NCBI RefSeq assembly: GCF_017104565.1
Contig: NZ_JAAGPD010000030.1
Location: 62,001-126,000, forward strand
From: Paraburkholderia sp. Tr-20389
GTDB taxonomy: Bacteria > Pseudomonadota > Gammaproteobacteria > Burkholderiales > Burkholderiaceae
Reading direction: 5' to 3'
Length of the DNA stretch: 64,000 bases
A model generated the notes under the pieces. The model did no database searches. It saw only the letters and a program-made list of their open reading frames with translations, and was not told the DNA's origin. Both the position numbers and the translations under genes were made by a program. This document shows, one piece after another, positions 25,133 through 34,612 of the stretch (position 1 is its first letter; each line of letters begins with the position of its first letter).

Positions 25133-25924
25133 ATGAGCCGCTATACGGCAGCCGAGCTGGACCTGCTCGCCAATCAGTTCGACACCGACGGGATGGTCGT
25201 GCTGCGTCGGCACTTTGCGCGGGACACTTTGCTTCAATGGCGCAACGCGTTCGACGTGCTGCTCGAACACCGACTGCGCACGAGCGCGACGGCCGTGCGA
25301 GGACCGAACCGTCATTACATCACGCTGCCTTTCGCAGGCGTGTTCGCCGACGAAGCCATTTTTGCCGACCCGGACTTGCTCGGCATCGTCGAGCGGGTTG
25401 CGGGCGACGAGCCCGTCATGTGTCAGCTGGCGTCGGATACGCCGCTCGACGGATCCGACTATCAGGACGTGCACCGCGACACACCCGCGCTGTTCGAAGG
25501 CTTTCCTGAAACGCCATCGTTCCAGCTGGCTGTGAATTTTCCCCTTTGCGACGTGACGCTCGACAACGGACCGTTCGAGACGACGCTCGGCACGCATCGC
25601 ATGCATTCGAGCGACGCACTGGAAGCCTACGAAGCGGGCCGCGCGCCATTGCATGCGATCACGATGGAACTCGGCGACGTGATGATCCGCGACGTACGCG
25701 CATTGCATCGAGGCACACCCAACCGGACGCAGACGCCGCGCCCGATGGTCGTGATCGGCTATAGCCGCAGCTGGTACTTCCGGCCGGAGGTGAAGATCGA
25801 CGTGCCGGAAAGCGTGTATCAAGGGCTCGGTGCGAGAGCGAAGCGGCTGCTGCGGCACATGCCGCGCGTGAGCGATATCGACGATAACGCCACGGGCGAG
25901 AACTACACAAAGTTTGCGTATTGA
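25133..25924 (+). CDS. Phytanoyl-CoA dioxygenase-family Fe(II)/2-oxoglutarate oxygenase
   Basis: 263 aa. Metal-binding H-x-D is in YQDVHRDTPALF and the distal histidine in DVRALHRGTPNRT, with arginine beyond it for 2-oxoglutarate. TLDNGPFETTLGTHRMH is the usual PhyH strand motif. The ATG at 25133 is preceded by CCGGAGAC; an upstream in-frame start at 25043 lacks family residues. Convergent with the betaine-type Rieske oxygenase. Probably hydroxylates a small metabolite; substrate unknown. Confidence 0.82.
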   Translation: MSRYTAAELDLLANQFDTDGMVVLRRHFARDTLLQWRNAFDVLLEHRLRTSATAVRGPNRHYITLPFAGVFADEAIFADPDLLGIVERVAGDEPVMCQLASDTPLDGSDYQDVHRDTPALFEGFPETPSFQLAVNFPLCDVTLDNGPFETTLGTHRMHSSDALEAYEAGRAPLHAITMELGDVMIRDVRALHRGTPNRTQTPRPMVVIGYSRSWYFRPEVKIDVPESVYQGLGARAKRLLRHMPRVSDIDDNATGENYTKFAY

Positions 25925-25996
25925 CGCGCGCCGAACGCATCTTGCGATCGAGCCGCGAACGCGTGATGCATCCACGGCTCGTCTCGTCATGCTTCT

Positions 25997-27253
25997 TCAG
26001 ACGCCATGTGCGCTCAGCCGCGCCGCATACCAGCGCGAAAACTGATCCACGTAGGTTTCGGTGAACGGCGAGAACACGCCCGGAGAATAGGCGGGATCCT
26101 GCGTGCCCTCGTGTGTGATTTCGACGAGATGCTTGTCCTGCGTATTGGTCGCAATCCACACTTCCGTCAGGTCGGACACCTTGTAGTCCACGCCTTCCAC
26201 GGCATCGGCATGGACGAGCCATTTCGACCGTACGAGCGTCCGGTCGGGCGCAAGCGGAATGATGTAGCTGATCACCGCGTGATCGCTCATCACGTGCGTC
26301 CAGGAGTTGTGCGTCCAGAGGTGCGTGTCGCCCAGATCGCGCCGCTCGATCTGGCCGAACAGCTTCGTGCTGGCGACCTTCGTGCTGAGCGTTTGCGATT
26401 CGCCATTGCCCGCGATCACCAGTTGCTGTGTCCTGAACTGGGTGACGGCGTCCTCGTCGAGCCATTCGACCGTGCTGGCGACGAATCCGTCGCGCTCCCA
26501 GCTCGCCTGACAGGCCGCGTTACGCGCCTTGTACTCCTCCAGCGCGCGCAGCGATTCGTCGCTGAGGTTTTCCGGGCAAAAGCCGAAGTCTTCCGGCAAA
26601 AACGACGCTGTCAGTTCGGGATGCGTCCCCGCGCAGTGATAGCACTCGCGGTTGTTCTCGATCACGAGCTTCCAGTTGCCGTGCTCGACGATCTCCTGCT
26701 CGAACGCGATCTTCGTGTTCTGCAGGTCGAACGGTGCGAAGCGCGGCATCATCGTTTCTTCGAGCTTCGCGATGTCTTCGGGCGGCTCGTCGGCGAGGCA
26801 GACGAAAATATGCGTGCCGACGATCTTCGTATGCACGGGTTTCAGGCTGCGGCAAGTGGGATCGAAGTCCTTGCCCATGTGCGACGCGTGACGCAGGCTG
26901 CCGTCGAGATCGTACGTCCACTGGTGATACGGGCACACCAGCATGCCGACCGTCGACTTGCCCGCTTCCTTCAGCCGCGCGCCGCGATGACTGCAGACGT
27001 TGCGGTAGGTCCGCACGTTTTCGTCGTCGTCGCGCACGATGATGACGGATGCCTTGCCGATATCGACGACGGACACATCGCCCGGTTCGGGCACATCCGC
27101 CGTGACGCCGACGAGAATCCAGTGCTTGTGGAAGAAGACGTCGACGTCCGTCTCGAACACGTCCTGCCGACCGAACAGTTCGCCGGGCATGCCATGACCG
27201 GGATGACGGCTGCGGATCAACTCACCATGCGTTTTGATTTGCACTTCGGACAT
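25997..27253 (-). CDS. Rieske oxygenase alpha subunit, glycine-betaine-monooxygenase (GbcA)-like
   Basis: 418 aa. Rieske ligands C87/H89 (NVCSHRG) and C107/H110 (CPYHQW). Iron ligands H206 and H211 in NNRECYHCAGTHPEL, which with NWKLVIENNRECYHC and KWLVHADAVEGVDYKV closely follows GbcA and related quaternary-amine demethylases (stachydrine, carnitine types). Such enzymes remove a methyl group as formaldehyde or cleave the C-N bond. No reductase gene is adjacent, so electrons must come from elsewhere. GGAG lies before the ATG. It lies beyond the regulators of the betaine importer operon and probably acts on the imported compound. Confidence 0.85.
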   Translation of the reverse strand: MSEVQIKTHGELIRSRHPGHGMPGELFGRQDVFETDVDVFFHKHWILVGVTADVPEPGDVSVVDIGKASVIIVRDDDENVRTYRNVCSHRGARLKEAGKSTVGMLVCPYHQWTYDLDGSLRHASHMGKDFDPTCRSLKPVHTKIVGTHIFVCLADEPPEDIAKLEETMMPRFAPFDLQNTKIAFEQEIVEHGNWKLVIENNRECYHCAGTHPELTASFLPEDFGFCPENLSDESLRALEEYKARNAACQASWERDGFVASTVEWLDEDAVTQFRTQQLVIAGNGESQTLSTKVASTKLFGQIERRDLGDTHLWTHNSWTHVMSDHAVISYIIPLAPDRTLVRSKWLVHADAVEGVDYKVSDLTEVWIATNTQDKHLVEITHEGTQDPAYSPGVFSPFTETYVDQFSRWYAARLSAHGV

Positions 27254-27404
27254 CGTCTTCTCCAGCGTTCAGGGGATGTCGGGACTTCGAACGGTCCCGC
27301 GATGAACTCAGTATTGGAGCGACGAAAAAGAGCGTCAATGTGCTTTATTTTCGGTCAGGCATTACTTTGGATTATGCGAGTGCAGCCATGCCGGACAGCC
27401 GGCG

Positions 27405-28346
27405 TCATTGCGCCGCCACATCCTGCCGGAGCCACTCGATGAGCCCGTCGACGGCGGGTGTGATGGTGCGCCCGTGCGGCACCACGACGAAGTACGCATC
27501 GTTCGTCTTGAACGACGCGACGGGCAACCTGACCAGCTCGCCTGCATCGACAAGATCGTGGACCAGCCGCCCCCAACCCATCGCGATGCCCTGCCCGTAG
27601 CGGGCTGCCTGGATCGCATCGGTGTACAGGCTGCAGCGCAGCGCGAAGTTCAGCCGCAGCGGATGCAGGCCGACGGCATGGAACCATTCCTCCCACGTCA
27701 TCCAGCCTTCCGAAGTCGAGTCCGATTCGATCAGCGCGGCATTCGCGACATCTTGCAGCGATTCGGGCATGCCGCGCTCCGCCAGCCATTTCGGCGAGCA
27801 CACGGGAAACACCTCCTCGTCGAACAGCAGGGTTGCCGTGCCGTCGCCCCAGCGCCCGTCGCCGAACCGCACGGCGACGTCGATCTCCTTGTGCCGCAGG
27901 TCCGCGGTGAACATCTGGGTGGACAGGCGAAGCTGAAGGTTCGGCTGCGCTTTGCGGATCGATTCGAGGCGCGGCAGCAGCCGGAAATGCGAGAACGCCG
28001 ACGTCGCGGCCAGCACCAGCTCCTGTTGCACAGGTCCCGTGGCCAGCCGGTCGAACACGCCCGCAATTTTCTGCATCGATTCGGCGATGACGAGATACAG
28101 CGCCTTGCCTTCGTCGGTGAGCTCGATCGAGCGATGCAGACGGTGAAACAGCCGCACACCGAGCGTGTCTTCGAGAAATTTGACCTGGCGGCTGACGGCC
28201 GCCTGGGTGACGCCGAGTTCGTTAGCCGCGACGGTAAAGCTGCCCAGGCGGGCAACCGATTCGAACTCGACGAGGGCCGTCATCGACGGAATCAGGCGCC
28301 GGTATCCTTTGGTCCCTTGCTTGGTCCCTTGTATGGGCGGTTTCAT
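27405..28346 (-). CDS. LysR-family regulator, GcvA-like
   Basis: 313 aa. HTH at about residues 20-75 (LVEFESVARLGSFTVAANEL, TQAAVSRQVKFLEDTLGVRL) and a PBP2 effector domain with RHKEIDVAVRFGDGRWGD, the pattern of GcvA/TrpI-type regulators of amino-acid metabolism. It lies 151 bases upstream of the Rieske gene on the same strand and is the best candidate to control it. Start ATG at 28346. Confidence 0.88.
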   Translation of the reverse strand: MKPPIQGTKQGTKGYRRLIPSMTALVEFESVARLGSFTVAANELGVTQAAVSRQVKFLEDTLGVRLFHRLHRSIELTDEGKALYLVIAESMQKIAGVFDRLATGPVQQELVLAATSAFSHFRLLPRLESIRKAQPNLQLRLSTQMFTADLRHKEIDVAVRFGDGRWGDGTATLLFDEEVFPVCSPKWLAERGMPESLQDVANAALIESDSTSEGWMTWEEWFHAVGLHPLRLNFALRCSLYTDAIQAARYGQGIAMGWGRLVHDLVDAGELVRLPVASFKTNDAYFVVVPHGRTITPAVDGLIEWLRQDVAAQ

Positions 28347-28418
28347 CTGAAGGCTCGGGTCGAATCGATCGAATTTGAAGGTAGGTGCGCGCTCTTCGCA
28401 AGACGCGCGGCCTCGACA

Positions 28419-29492
28419 TCACGCATTGTCTGCCTGAACCTCGCCCTCGCTGGCCTGCCAGCCGGCGGGCAACGCGGGCGACTGGCTAGGCGGCCGCGCC
28501 ACGCGATACGCGTTCGGCGATTCGCCGAATTCCTTTCTGAACTCGCGGCCGAGGTGCGAGGCGTCGGAGAAACCGCACGACGTGGCGATATCGGCGACCG
28601 TGCGATCCGAACTCGTCAGCAGCCACGACGCCATGCGGATACGGATCTGCCGCCCGTAGGCATGCGGCGACTTGCCCGTTTCGGCGGCGAACAGACGCTC
28701 CAGTTGCCTGACCGACATCTCCAGCCGGTGCGCCAGTTCGGCGAGACTCAACGGCTGCCCGATATGCTGCTCCATCAGCAGGATCGCGCGCCGCACCTTG
28801 GGGTGGGTCGCGGGCTCCAGGCCCGGCGGATGCGGCTGCGGCGCGTTGCCCTTCTGCGCATCGTCGACCAGCATGATGCGCAGCGCCTTCTGCACGATCG
28901 TCGCCTCGACATGGCGCAGCAGGATGGCTGCGGCGACGTCGATCGACGCGCGCCCGCCGGAACAGGTAATGCGCCGCCGGTCGATCACGAACAGCCGGTC
29001 GGCGACCAGATTGCGCTCGTCGACGCCCGGAAAGCGTTCGACGAAGTCCCAGTAGTGGAACCAGCTCACGCACATGCGGTAGCCGTCCATCACGTCGGCG
29101 CGCATCAGCGCGAACACGCCCGTGCAGATGCCGACCAGCGTGGCCGATGTTTTCGCCGCAGCCTGGATGAACTGGAGCGTCGCCTTGCTCGCGGACGGCC
29201 CCGAATGCAGCAGACCGCCTACGACGACAACGTAATCGAACTCACCTGCCTCGTCGAACGTGACCCACGGCGCGACCTGGATACCGCAACTCGCCCTCAC
29301 GGGCACGAGCGACTCGCCGACGATCGTCCACGAACAGCGCACGGGCCGGCTCATGTCGCCTTCGTCGCTCGCCAGTCTGAGCAGATCGACAAAACCGGAA
29401 AACGCCGTCAACGTGAAGTTCGGCAAGAGCACGATGCCGAAGCGCAGCGGCCGGGAAGTATCGGCTCTGGAATGAGGGGCATGGCTCAACAT
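28419..29492 (-). CDS. GlxA-family AraC-type regulator
   Basis: 357 aa. N-terminal DJ-1/PfpI-like domain (RFGIVLLPNFTLTAFSGFVD; TLVGICTGVFALMRADVMDG) and C-terminal AraC HTH pair (LSLAELAHRLEMSVRQLERL; TVADIATSCGFSDASHLGRE). This domain pairing is that of GbdR, CdhR and ArgR, regulators of glycine betaine, carnitine and arginine catabolism, which fits the betaine importer and Rieske oxygenase nearby. Start ATG at 29492, ribosome binding site weak. Confidence 0.9.
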   Translation of the reverse strand: MLSHAPHSRADTSRPLRFGIVLLPNFTLTAFSGFVDLLRLASDEGDMSRPVRCSWTIVGESLVPVRASCGIQVAPWVTFDEAGEFDYVVVVGGLLHSGPSASKATLQFIQAAAKTSATLVGICTGVFALMRADVMDGYRMCVSWFHYWDFVERFPGVDERNLVADRLFVIDRRRITCSGGRASIDVAAAILLRHVEATIVQKALRIMLVDDAQKGNAPQPHPPGLEPATHPKVRRAILLMEQHIGQPLSLAELAHRLEMSVRQLERLFAAETGKSPHAYGRQIRIRMASWLLTSSDRTVADIATSCGFSDASHLGREFRKEFGESPNAYRVARPPSQSPALPAGWQASEGEVQADNA

Positions 29493-29556
29493 GAGACCGC
29501 CTGCGTCGCGACGCGTGAAAAGCCGGCTCGCACTGTCTGCATCGAGATCGGCAACG

Positions 29557-30558
29557 CTATTTCGCCGCTTCGACTTCGACGCTGCGCCATTCGCCCATCA
29601 TCGCGCCGACCTCTTCACCGAGCCATTCGCGGAACTGCTGATACTCCGGCCGCAGCCGCGCGTTCTTATGCGTGATCAGATAGTGATGACGGTCGTGGAA
29701 TTCGAGCGCATCCTGCACCGGCCGAAGCAGGCGGCCCTGTTCGACCTGGCGATGCACGAGATGATGCCAGCCGAGCAGCGTGCCCTCGCCCGCTTCCGCC
29801 TGCGCGACGAGCAGCCGGTAGTCGTTGCTCTCCAGATGGTCGTTCTCGACCAGCCGGTCCGTGCCGTCGCCCTGCTGGAACCAGTTGCGCCACACGCGCC
29901 AGTCGACGTGTTCGCATACCTGTGCGCGCCCCAGCAACGAGAGGTTGAGCGTTGGATGCGACAGCAGGTCGAGCGGCTTCAGCGACCTGCCGTGAAAATG
30001 CCGCTCGTGAAACGACGGGCTGCACACGGGATACACGACATCATGGAAAAGCGGCTCGATTTCATATTCCGGTTCGCGCGGCGGATTCTTGGTAATGATG
30101 ATGTCGGGTTCCATCAGGTCGTCGAGTTCCATGAAATGCTCGGTGACCATCACATGCAGACGGATCTCAGGAAAGCGCTTGCGGAACGACGGCAGCCTGA
30201 ACGACAGCCACAATGCCGAGAACGTGTGCGACACGCAGATGGTCAGCGCGGCCCGGTCGGTGCGGCGCACGGCCTCCGCGGCTTCGGCGATGTTCATGAT
30301 CGACAGATAGGACGCGTTGTACAGAATGCGCCCGGCATCCGTCAGCGCGATGTGCCGGCCTGTCCGTTCGAACAGCGCGACCTCCAGCGAATCTTCCAGT
30401 TCCTTGATCTGCCGGCTGATGGCAGCCTGCGTCACGCAGAGCACTTCCGCCGCCTGTGTGAAGCTTTCATAGCGTGCGGCCGTGACGAAGCAGCGCAGCG
30501 CGCGCAGGGAAGGCATCTGCGCGAGCAGCCGGTCGGCGAACATCTGTTTCTTTTGCAT
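29557..30558 (-). CDS. LysR-family regulator
   Basis: 333 aa from the ATG at 30558, chosen because AGGTG stands six bases before it; a GTG three codons earlier is possible. HTH: LRALRCFVTAARYESFTQAA then TQAAISRQIKELEDSLEVAL. The effector domain (IRLHVMVTEHFMELDDLMEP; LFHDVVYPVCSPSFHERHF) is of the GcvA-like type. Third regulator in a row between the Rieske gene and the aldehyde dehydrogenase, transcribed in the same direction as the dehydrogenase operon. Confidence 0.87.
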   Translation of the reverse strand: MQKKQMFADRLLAQMPSLRALRCFVTAARYESFTQAAEVLCVTQAAISRQIKELEDSLEVALFERTGRHIALTDAGRILYNASYLSIMNIAEAAEAVRRTDRAALTICVSHTFSALWLSFRLPSFRKRFPEIRLHVMVTEHFMELDDLMEPDIIITKNPPREPEYEIEPLFHDVVYPVCSPSFHERHFHGRSLKPLDLLSHPTLNLSLLGRAQVCEHVDWRVWRNWFQQGDGTDRLVENDHLESNDYRLLVAQAEAGEGTLLGWHHLVHRQVEQGRLLRPVQDALEFHDRHHYLITHKNARLRPEYQQFREWLGEEVGAMMGEWRSVEVEAAK

Positions 30559-30746
30559 GGCTTTCACCTGTAAAGCGGACGCGCCCGCGGGTTGTCAGCG
30601 GGTCCGCCGCTGCGCATTGCCCCGTGACAATACGATAGCCGCGCGAAAAATAGTGTGCGAGTCTTCGCGGCAACAGGCAAGGGCGGACAACCCGAGTCCG
30701 CCGTGACACGCCCCGGCCCCGATAACCGACATCCGGACCAGAATCG

Positions 30747-30776
30747 CGTCAGCCCGGCGCGACGGCCGGGCTGACG
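30747..30776 (-). terminator. Hairpin at the end of the betaine-catabolic operon
   Basis: CGTCAGCCCGGC (30747-30758) and GCCGGGCTGACG (30765-30776) form a perfect 12-base stem with a 6-base loop, 18 bases beyond the aldehyde dehydrogenase stop. No U-run, so it may act as an mRNA 3' end stabiliser or a rho-assisted terminator. Confidence 0.5.
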
Positions 30777-30794
30777 GTTGTTGCTGCGCATCGC

Positions 30795-32288
30795 CTAGTC
30801 GAGCTTCAGCCAGGTGGTCTTCAGCTCGCAATACTGGTCGTGCGCATAGACCGACTTGTCGCGGCCGCCGAAGCCCGACTGCTTGAATCCGCCGAACGGC
30901 GTCGACAGATCGCCCTCGCCGAAGCAGTTCACCGTCACCGTGCCCGCGCGAATCCGCGCCGCAACCTTGTGCGCGTGATTCACGTTGTCGGTCCACAACG
31001 ATGCCGCGAGACCATAGCACGTGTCGTTGGCAATTTGCACCGCTTCGTCGATATCGGCGTATTCGACGATGCAAACCACCGGGCCGAACACTTCTTCGCG
31101 CGCAATGCTCATTTGCGGCGTCACGTTGTCGAAGATGGTCGGCTCGACGAACCAGCCGCCCGTCTCCGTGCGCGTGGCCTTGCCGCCGCACACGACTCGC
31201 GCGCCTTCCGCCTTCGCTTTCTCGATGTGCGCCAGCACCTTTTCATAGTGCTTCTGCTCGATCAGGGAACCGAGCTTGACGTCGGGATCGAGCGGATCGC
31301 CCGTCTTCCAGCCTTGCAGCACGGCCTGAATTTTTTCGAGCAGACTCGCCTTCAGCGCTGACGGCACGAGGATGCGCGAACCCGCGCTGCAGTTCTCGCC
31401 CATGTTCCAGAACGCGGCGGCGACGGCCTGTTCCGCGACAGCATCGAGATTCGCGACGTCGGGCAGCACGACCTGCGGGTTCTTGCCGCCGCATTCGAGC
31501 ACGACCCGCTTCAGGTTCGTATCCGCCGAGTAGCGCAGAAAGCGCTTGCCCGTTTCCGTCGAACCCGTGAACGCCACCAGGTCGACGTCCGCATGGAGTC
31601 CCAGGGCCTGACCTGCGCTTTCTCCAAAGCCCGTGACGACGCTGAAGACACCCGCCGGCACGCCCGCTTCGAGCGCGAGATCGGCGATGCGCAGCGTCGA
31701 CAGCGAGGTCTGCTCGGCGGGCTTCACGATCACGCTATTGCCGACGGAGAGCGCCGGGCCGATCTTCCACGCGAGCATCAGCGCCGGGAAATTCCACGGC
31801 AGCACGGCGCCGACGACACCGATCGGCTCGCGCGTAATCATGCTCACGACATTTGCGCCCGACGGCGACAGCGCGTCGTAGCGCTTGTCGGTGACTTCCG
31901 CGTGCCAGCGGATGCACGCCGCCGATTCGGGAATGTCGAGCCCCATGCATTCGCTGATCGGCTTGCCTGCCTCGAGCGCTTCGAGCAGCGCCAGTTCTTC
32001 GGCGTTGTCGTCGATCAGTTGTGCGAGCCGCAACAGCACCGCTTTACGCTGCGCGGGCGCGGCCTTCGACCACACGCCGGATTCGAATGCAGCGCGCGCC
32101 GCGGCGACCGCGCGGTCGATATCTTTCGCATCGCATCGAGCGATCTCGGCCAGTGCCTTCCCCGTCGACGGATTGAGCGTCGGGAAAGTCTCATTCGACG
32201 CAGCCGCACAACGTTGTCCGGCGATGAACGCCCTGCCGTCGAGCGACAAGGCCTGCGCTTTCTGCTGCCATTCCTGATACGTCGTCAT
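30795..32288 (-). CDS. NAD(P)-dependent aldehyde dehydrogenase, PuuC-like
   Basis: 497 aa. Catalytic cysteine in NMGENCSAGSRI, general base glutamate in VVLECGGKNPQVV, NAD-binding VAFTGSTETGKRF and substrate-anchoring VLPWNFPALMLAWKIGPAL. The overall pattern, including the YQEWQQKAQALSLDGRAFI start and the FTELKT-like end (YCELKTTWLKLD), is that of PuuC (gamma-glutamyl-gamma-aminobutyraldehyde dehydrogenase). 17 bases after the FAD oxidase, it should oxidise that enzyme's aldehyde product. AGGACAGGAC precedes the ATG. Confidence 0.9.
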   Translation of the reverse strand: MTTYQEWQQKAQALSLDGRAFIAGQRCAAASNETFPTLNPSTGKALAEIARCDAKDIDRAVAAARAAFESGVWSKAAPAQRKAVLLRLAQLIDDNAEELALLEALEAGKPISECMGLDIPESAACIRWHAEVTDKRYDALSPSGANVVSMITREPIGVVGAVLPWNFPALMLAWKIGPALSVGNSVIVKPAEQTSLSTLRIADLALEAGVPAGVFSVVTGFGESAGQALGLHADVDLVAFTGSTETGKRFLRYSADTNLKRVVLECGGKNPQVVLPDVANLDAVAEQAVAAAFWNMGENCSAGSRILVPSALKASLLEKIQAVLQGWKTGDPLDPDVKLGSLIEQKHYEKVLAHIEKAKAEGARVVCGGKATRTETGGWFVEPTIFDNVTPQMSIAREEVFGPVVCIVEYADIDEAVQIANDTCYGLAASLWTDNVNHAHKVAARIRAGTVTVNCFGEGDLSTPFGGFKQSGFGGRDKSVYAHDQYCELKTTWLKLD

Positions 32289-32305
32289 GTCCTGTCCTCA
32301 CAGAT

Positions 32306-33637
32306 TTAAAGCTCGGCACCCGCCGAAAATTCCTTGACCCAGATGGCCGCCGACACCGCGACGTCGGCGATGGGACGCACGGGCAGCGAGCGCGGATGCG
32401 GCTGGTTCAACAGTTGACGCACCAGATCGCTCGACTGGCCGAGCGCGTACTCGGCGATCAATTTGCCCGACGCCGACCCGCGGCTCAGACCGAGGCCGTT
32501 GCAGCCGACCGCTTCGAACACGCCATCGTCCCTGCGTCCGAACAGCGCGCCGTTGTTGGCCGACAGGCACAGCGGGCCGCCCCACGTGTATTCGAGTTCG
32601 ACGTCCCTTAGCATCGGGAAGCGCCGGTCGAACGAGCGCTGATGCAGACTCTTTGCCTTCGCCAGATCGGCTTGCGACACTTCGAGATTCGGCCGGAACG
32701 CGAAGTGATTGCGCACGCAGATGCGATCCGTGGCCAGACGGCGCACCGTCGAGCCCATCGGGTCGGCGGGAATCAGCGACCACGAACGTGTGCCGCCCAG
32801 CCGACTGACCTGGTCGGGATTCATCACGCGTGTCATCGACGCGAACGTGTACACGGGCAGCAGCCCGTTCGGATGGCCGCCGAATGTCGCCGCGTACGCG
32901 TTGGTGCAGAGAATCACGCGCTTCGCGACGATCTTGCCGTTCGCGAAGCTCAGCACTTTCGCCGTGCCCTGATCGTCGATCCGTTTCACTGCGCTCAGTT
33001 CGAAGACCTGCACGTTCGCGGGCAAGCTCGCCGCGAGGCCGCGCATCAGCGCCGCCGGCTGCACGGTGCTGCAGCCGGGCGTGAACAGCGCGCCATGATA
33101 GAACGTCGTGCCCGTCACCTTCGCGATGGCGGCTTCGTCGAGCCATTCGAACGCTTCGTCGATGCGCTCCAGGCCCTCGGCGAAATGCGCGAGCGCCGCG
33201 TGACCTTTCTTGTTCACCGACGCGTGAAATTTGCCGTCGTCACGCCAGTCGCATTCGATGCCGTGCTGCTTCACCGCCGAGCGCACGTAGTCGATGCCAT
33301 GACGTTGAAAACGGACGTCGGCCTTGTCCGCTTCCACGCTGCGCGAATAGCTTTCGCTGCTGATGTCGTGCGGCAGGTCGACGAAGAAGCCGGAATTGCG
33401 CCCGGCCGTCGTGCGTCCGATGCGATCCGCCTCGACCAGCGCAATCGACGCATCGGGCGCAAGCTCGGCGAGTCGCCGGGCCGCACACAGCCCCGTAATG
33501 CCGCCGCCGACGACGACCCAGTCGTACTGCCGGTCGGACGACACCGAAACGGCGGGCGCGGCGGGCGGCAGACTTTCCCACCAGCCGTTGACGCCGTCCG
33601 GGGCGGGAAATCGCGCGAATTCCAGTTTCGAGGCCAT
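32306..33637 (-). CDS. FAD-dependent amine/amino-acid oxidoreductase, PuuB/DadA-like
   Basis: 443 aa DAO-fold flavoprotein. FAD motif VVVGGGITGLCAARRLAEL at about residues 40-60, a covalent-type or substrate region around AGRNSGFFVDLPHD, and a C-terminal GRRDDGVFEAVGCNGLGLSR. It belongs to the gamma-glutamylputrescine oxidase/glycine oxidase group that oxidises a C-N bond and yields aldehyde or imine. Co-operonic with a DapA-family lyase (11 bases upstream) and an aldehyde dehydrogenase (17 bases downstream). The substrate could equally be an N-methyl amino acid or D-hydroxyproline. Confidence 0.87.
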   Translation of the reverse strand: MASKLEFARFPAPDGVNGWWESLPPAAPAVSVSSDRQYDWVVVGGGITGLCAARRLAELAPDASIALVEADRIGRTTAGRNSGFFVDLPHDISSESYSRSVEADKADVRFQRHGIDYVRSAVKQHGIECDWRDDGKFHASVNKKGHAALAHFAEGLERIDEAFEWLDEAAIAKVTGTTFYHGALFTPGCSTVQPAALMRGLAASLPANVQVFELSAVKRIDDQGTAKVLSFANGKIVAKRVILCTNAYAATFGGHPNGLLPVYTFASMTRVMNPDQVSRLGGTRSWSLIPADPMGSTVRRLATDRICVRNHFAFRPNLEVSQADLAKAKSLHQRSFDRRFPMLRDVELEYTWGGPLCLSANNGALFGRRDDGVFEAVGCNGLGLSRGSASGKLIAEYALGQSSDLVRQLLNQPHPRSLPVRPIADVAVSAAIWVKEFSAGAEL

Positions 33638-33648
33638 GCGAGTGTGTG

Positions 33649-34536
33649 TTACTGAGTGTTGCGCAACAAGGGGCGAACCAGCGCGGCGAACGCGCTGCGT
33701 TCTGCTTCATCGAGCGTGCCGAGCGGCGCGCGCGCGACGCCCACGGGCGTACCCGCCAGCTCGCAGCCGTAACGGACATACTGGATGAACTTGCCGCTGC
33801 GCTCCAGCAGTTCGAGCACGGGCAGCAGCTGTGCCATCAGCTTTCTGCCCGTCGCGAAGTCGCCCTGCTTCACGCAGGCGTCGAGCAGCGACGTATGCGC
33901 TTCGGGCAGGAAGTTCGACGCGCCCGCGACCCAGCTCTGTGCACCCCATACGAAAAATTCCAGCGCCTGATCGTCCATCCCGCAGCTCAGCACCAGCCGG
34001 TCCTTGAAGTGCGTCGCGAGATGATGTAGATGCGAGATATCGCCCGTGCTTTCCTTCATCGCGATGAAGTTCTTCCGTTCGAGCAGCTTCGACAGCACCT
34101 CGTCGCCGATGTCCGTGCCCGTGCGCGCCGGGAAGTTGTACAGCATCACGGGCATGTCGAGGCTGTCGTCCACTTTCAGCAGATGGCTCAGCAATTCTTC
34201 CTGCGTCGGCTGCGCGTAGTACGGCGCGGCCAGCAGCAGTGCGGGCAGCCCGGCGCGCTTCGCTTCCTGACCGAGGCGGATCACGTCTTTCGTCGTCGTC
34301 GCGTTGATGCCCGCCGTCAGATAGGTCTTGCCGCCCACTGCTTCGGCGACCGTGTTGAACGTGCGGACGCGCTCTTCGAAACTCAATGCGTAGTATTCGC
34401 CCGTCGTTCCGCCGACGCCGAGGCCCGCGACGCGGCCCACGAGATTCGCGGCATGCTTGCCGAGCAGATCATGATCGATCTCGCCGTCTGCCTTGAACGG
34501 GGTCACCAGCGGTGTGTGTACGCCCAGAAAGCTCAT
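33649..34536 (-). CDS. DapA/NanA-family Schiff-base lyase or deaminase
   Basis: 295 aa TIM barrel, the usual length. Schiff-base lysine in FIAMKESTGDI, catalytic tyrosine in VMLYNFPARTG, substrate carboxylate-binding GVGGTTGEYYALSFEER. The ATG at 34536 (GAGAGAACC upstream) gives MSFLGVHTPLVTPF, the correct family N-terminus. The family includes dihydrodipicolinate synthase, N-acetylneuraminate lyase, 4-hydroxy-2-oxoglutarate aldolase and pyrroline-4-hydroxy-2-carboxylate deaminase. In a catabolic operon with an amine oxidase, one of the latter two is more likely than lysine biosynthesis. Confidence 0.87.
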   Translation of the reverse strand: MSFLGVHTPLVTPFKADGEIDHDLLGKHAANLVGRVAGLGVGGTTGEYYALSFEERVRTFNTVAEAVGGKTYLTAGINATTTKDVIRLGQEAKRAGLPALLLAAPYYAQPTQEELLSHLLKVDDSLDMPVMLYNFPARTGTDIGDEVLSKLLERKNFIAMKESTGDISHLHHLATHFKDRLVLSCGMDDQALEFFVWGAQSWVAGASNFLPEAHTSLLDACVKQGDFATGRKLMAQLLPVLELLERSGKFIQYVRYGCELAGTPVGVARAPLGTLDEAERSAFAALVRPLLRNTQ

Positions 34537-34612
34537 TTCGGTTCTCTCTTCAGTCGATGAGATGGCGGCTCGCGAATCCACGCGCCGTGCCTGATGAAAA
34601 CGCCGAGCCGCC

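Noticed and set aside
27408-29675. 755-codon plus-strand open frame over the LysR and GlxA genes
   Set aside because: Spans two genes and their spacer antisense; no recognisable domain.
33649-34536. Biosynthetic dapA
   Set aside because: Embedded in a catabolic operon with an amine oxidase and aldehyde dehydrogenase; the family is broad, so a lyase or deaminase is favoured.
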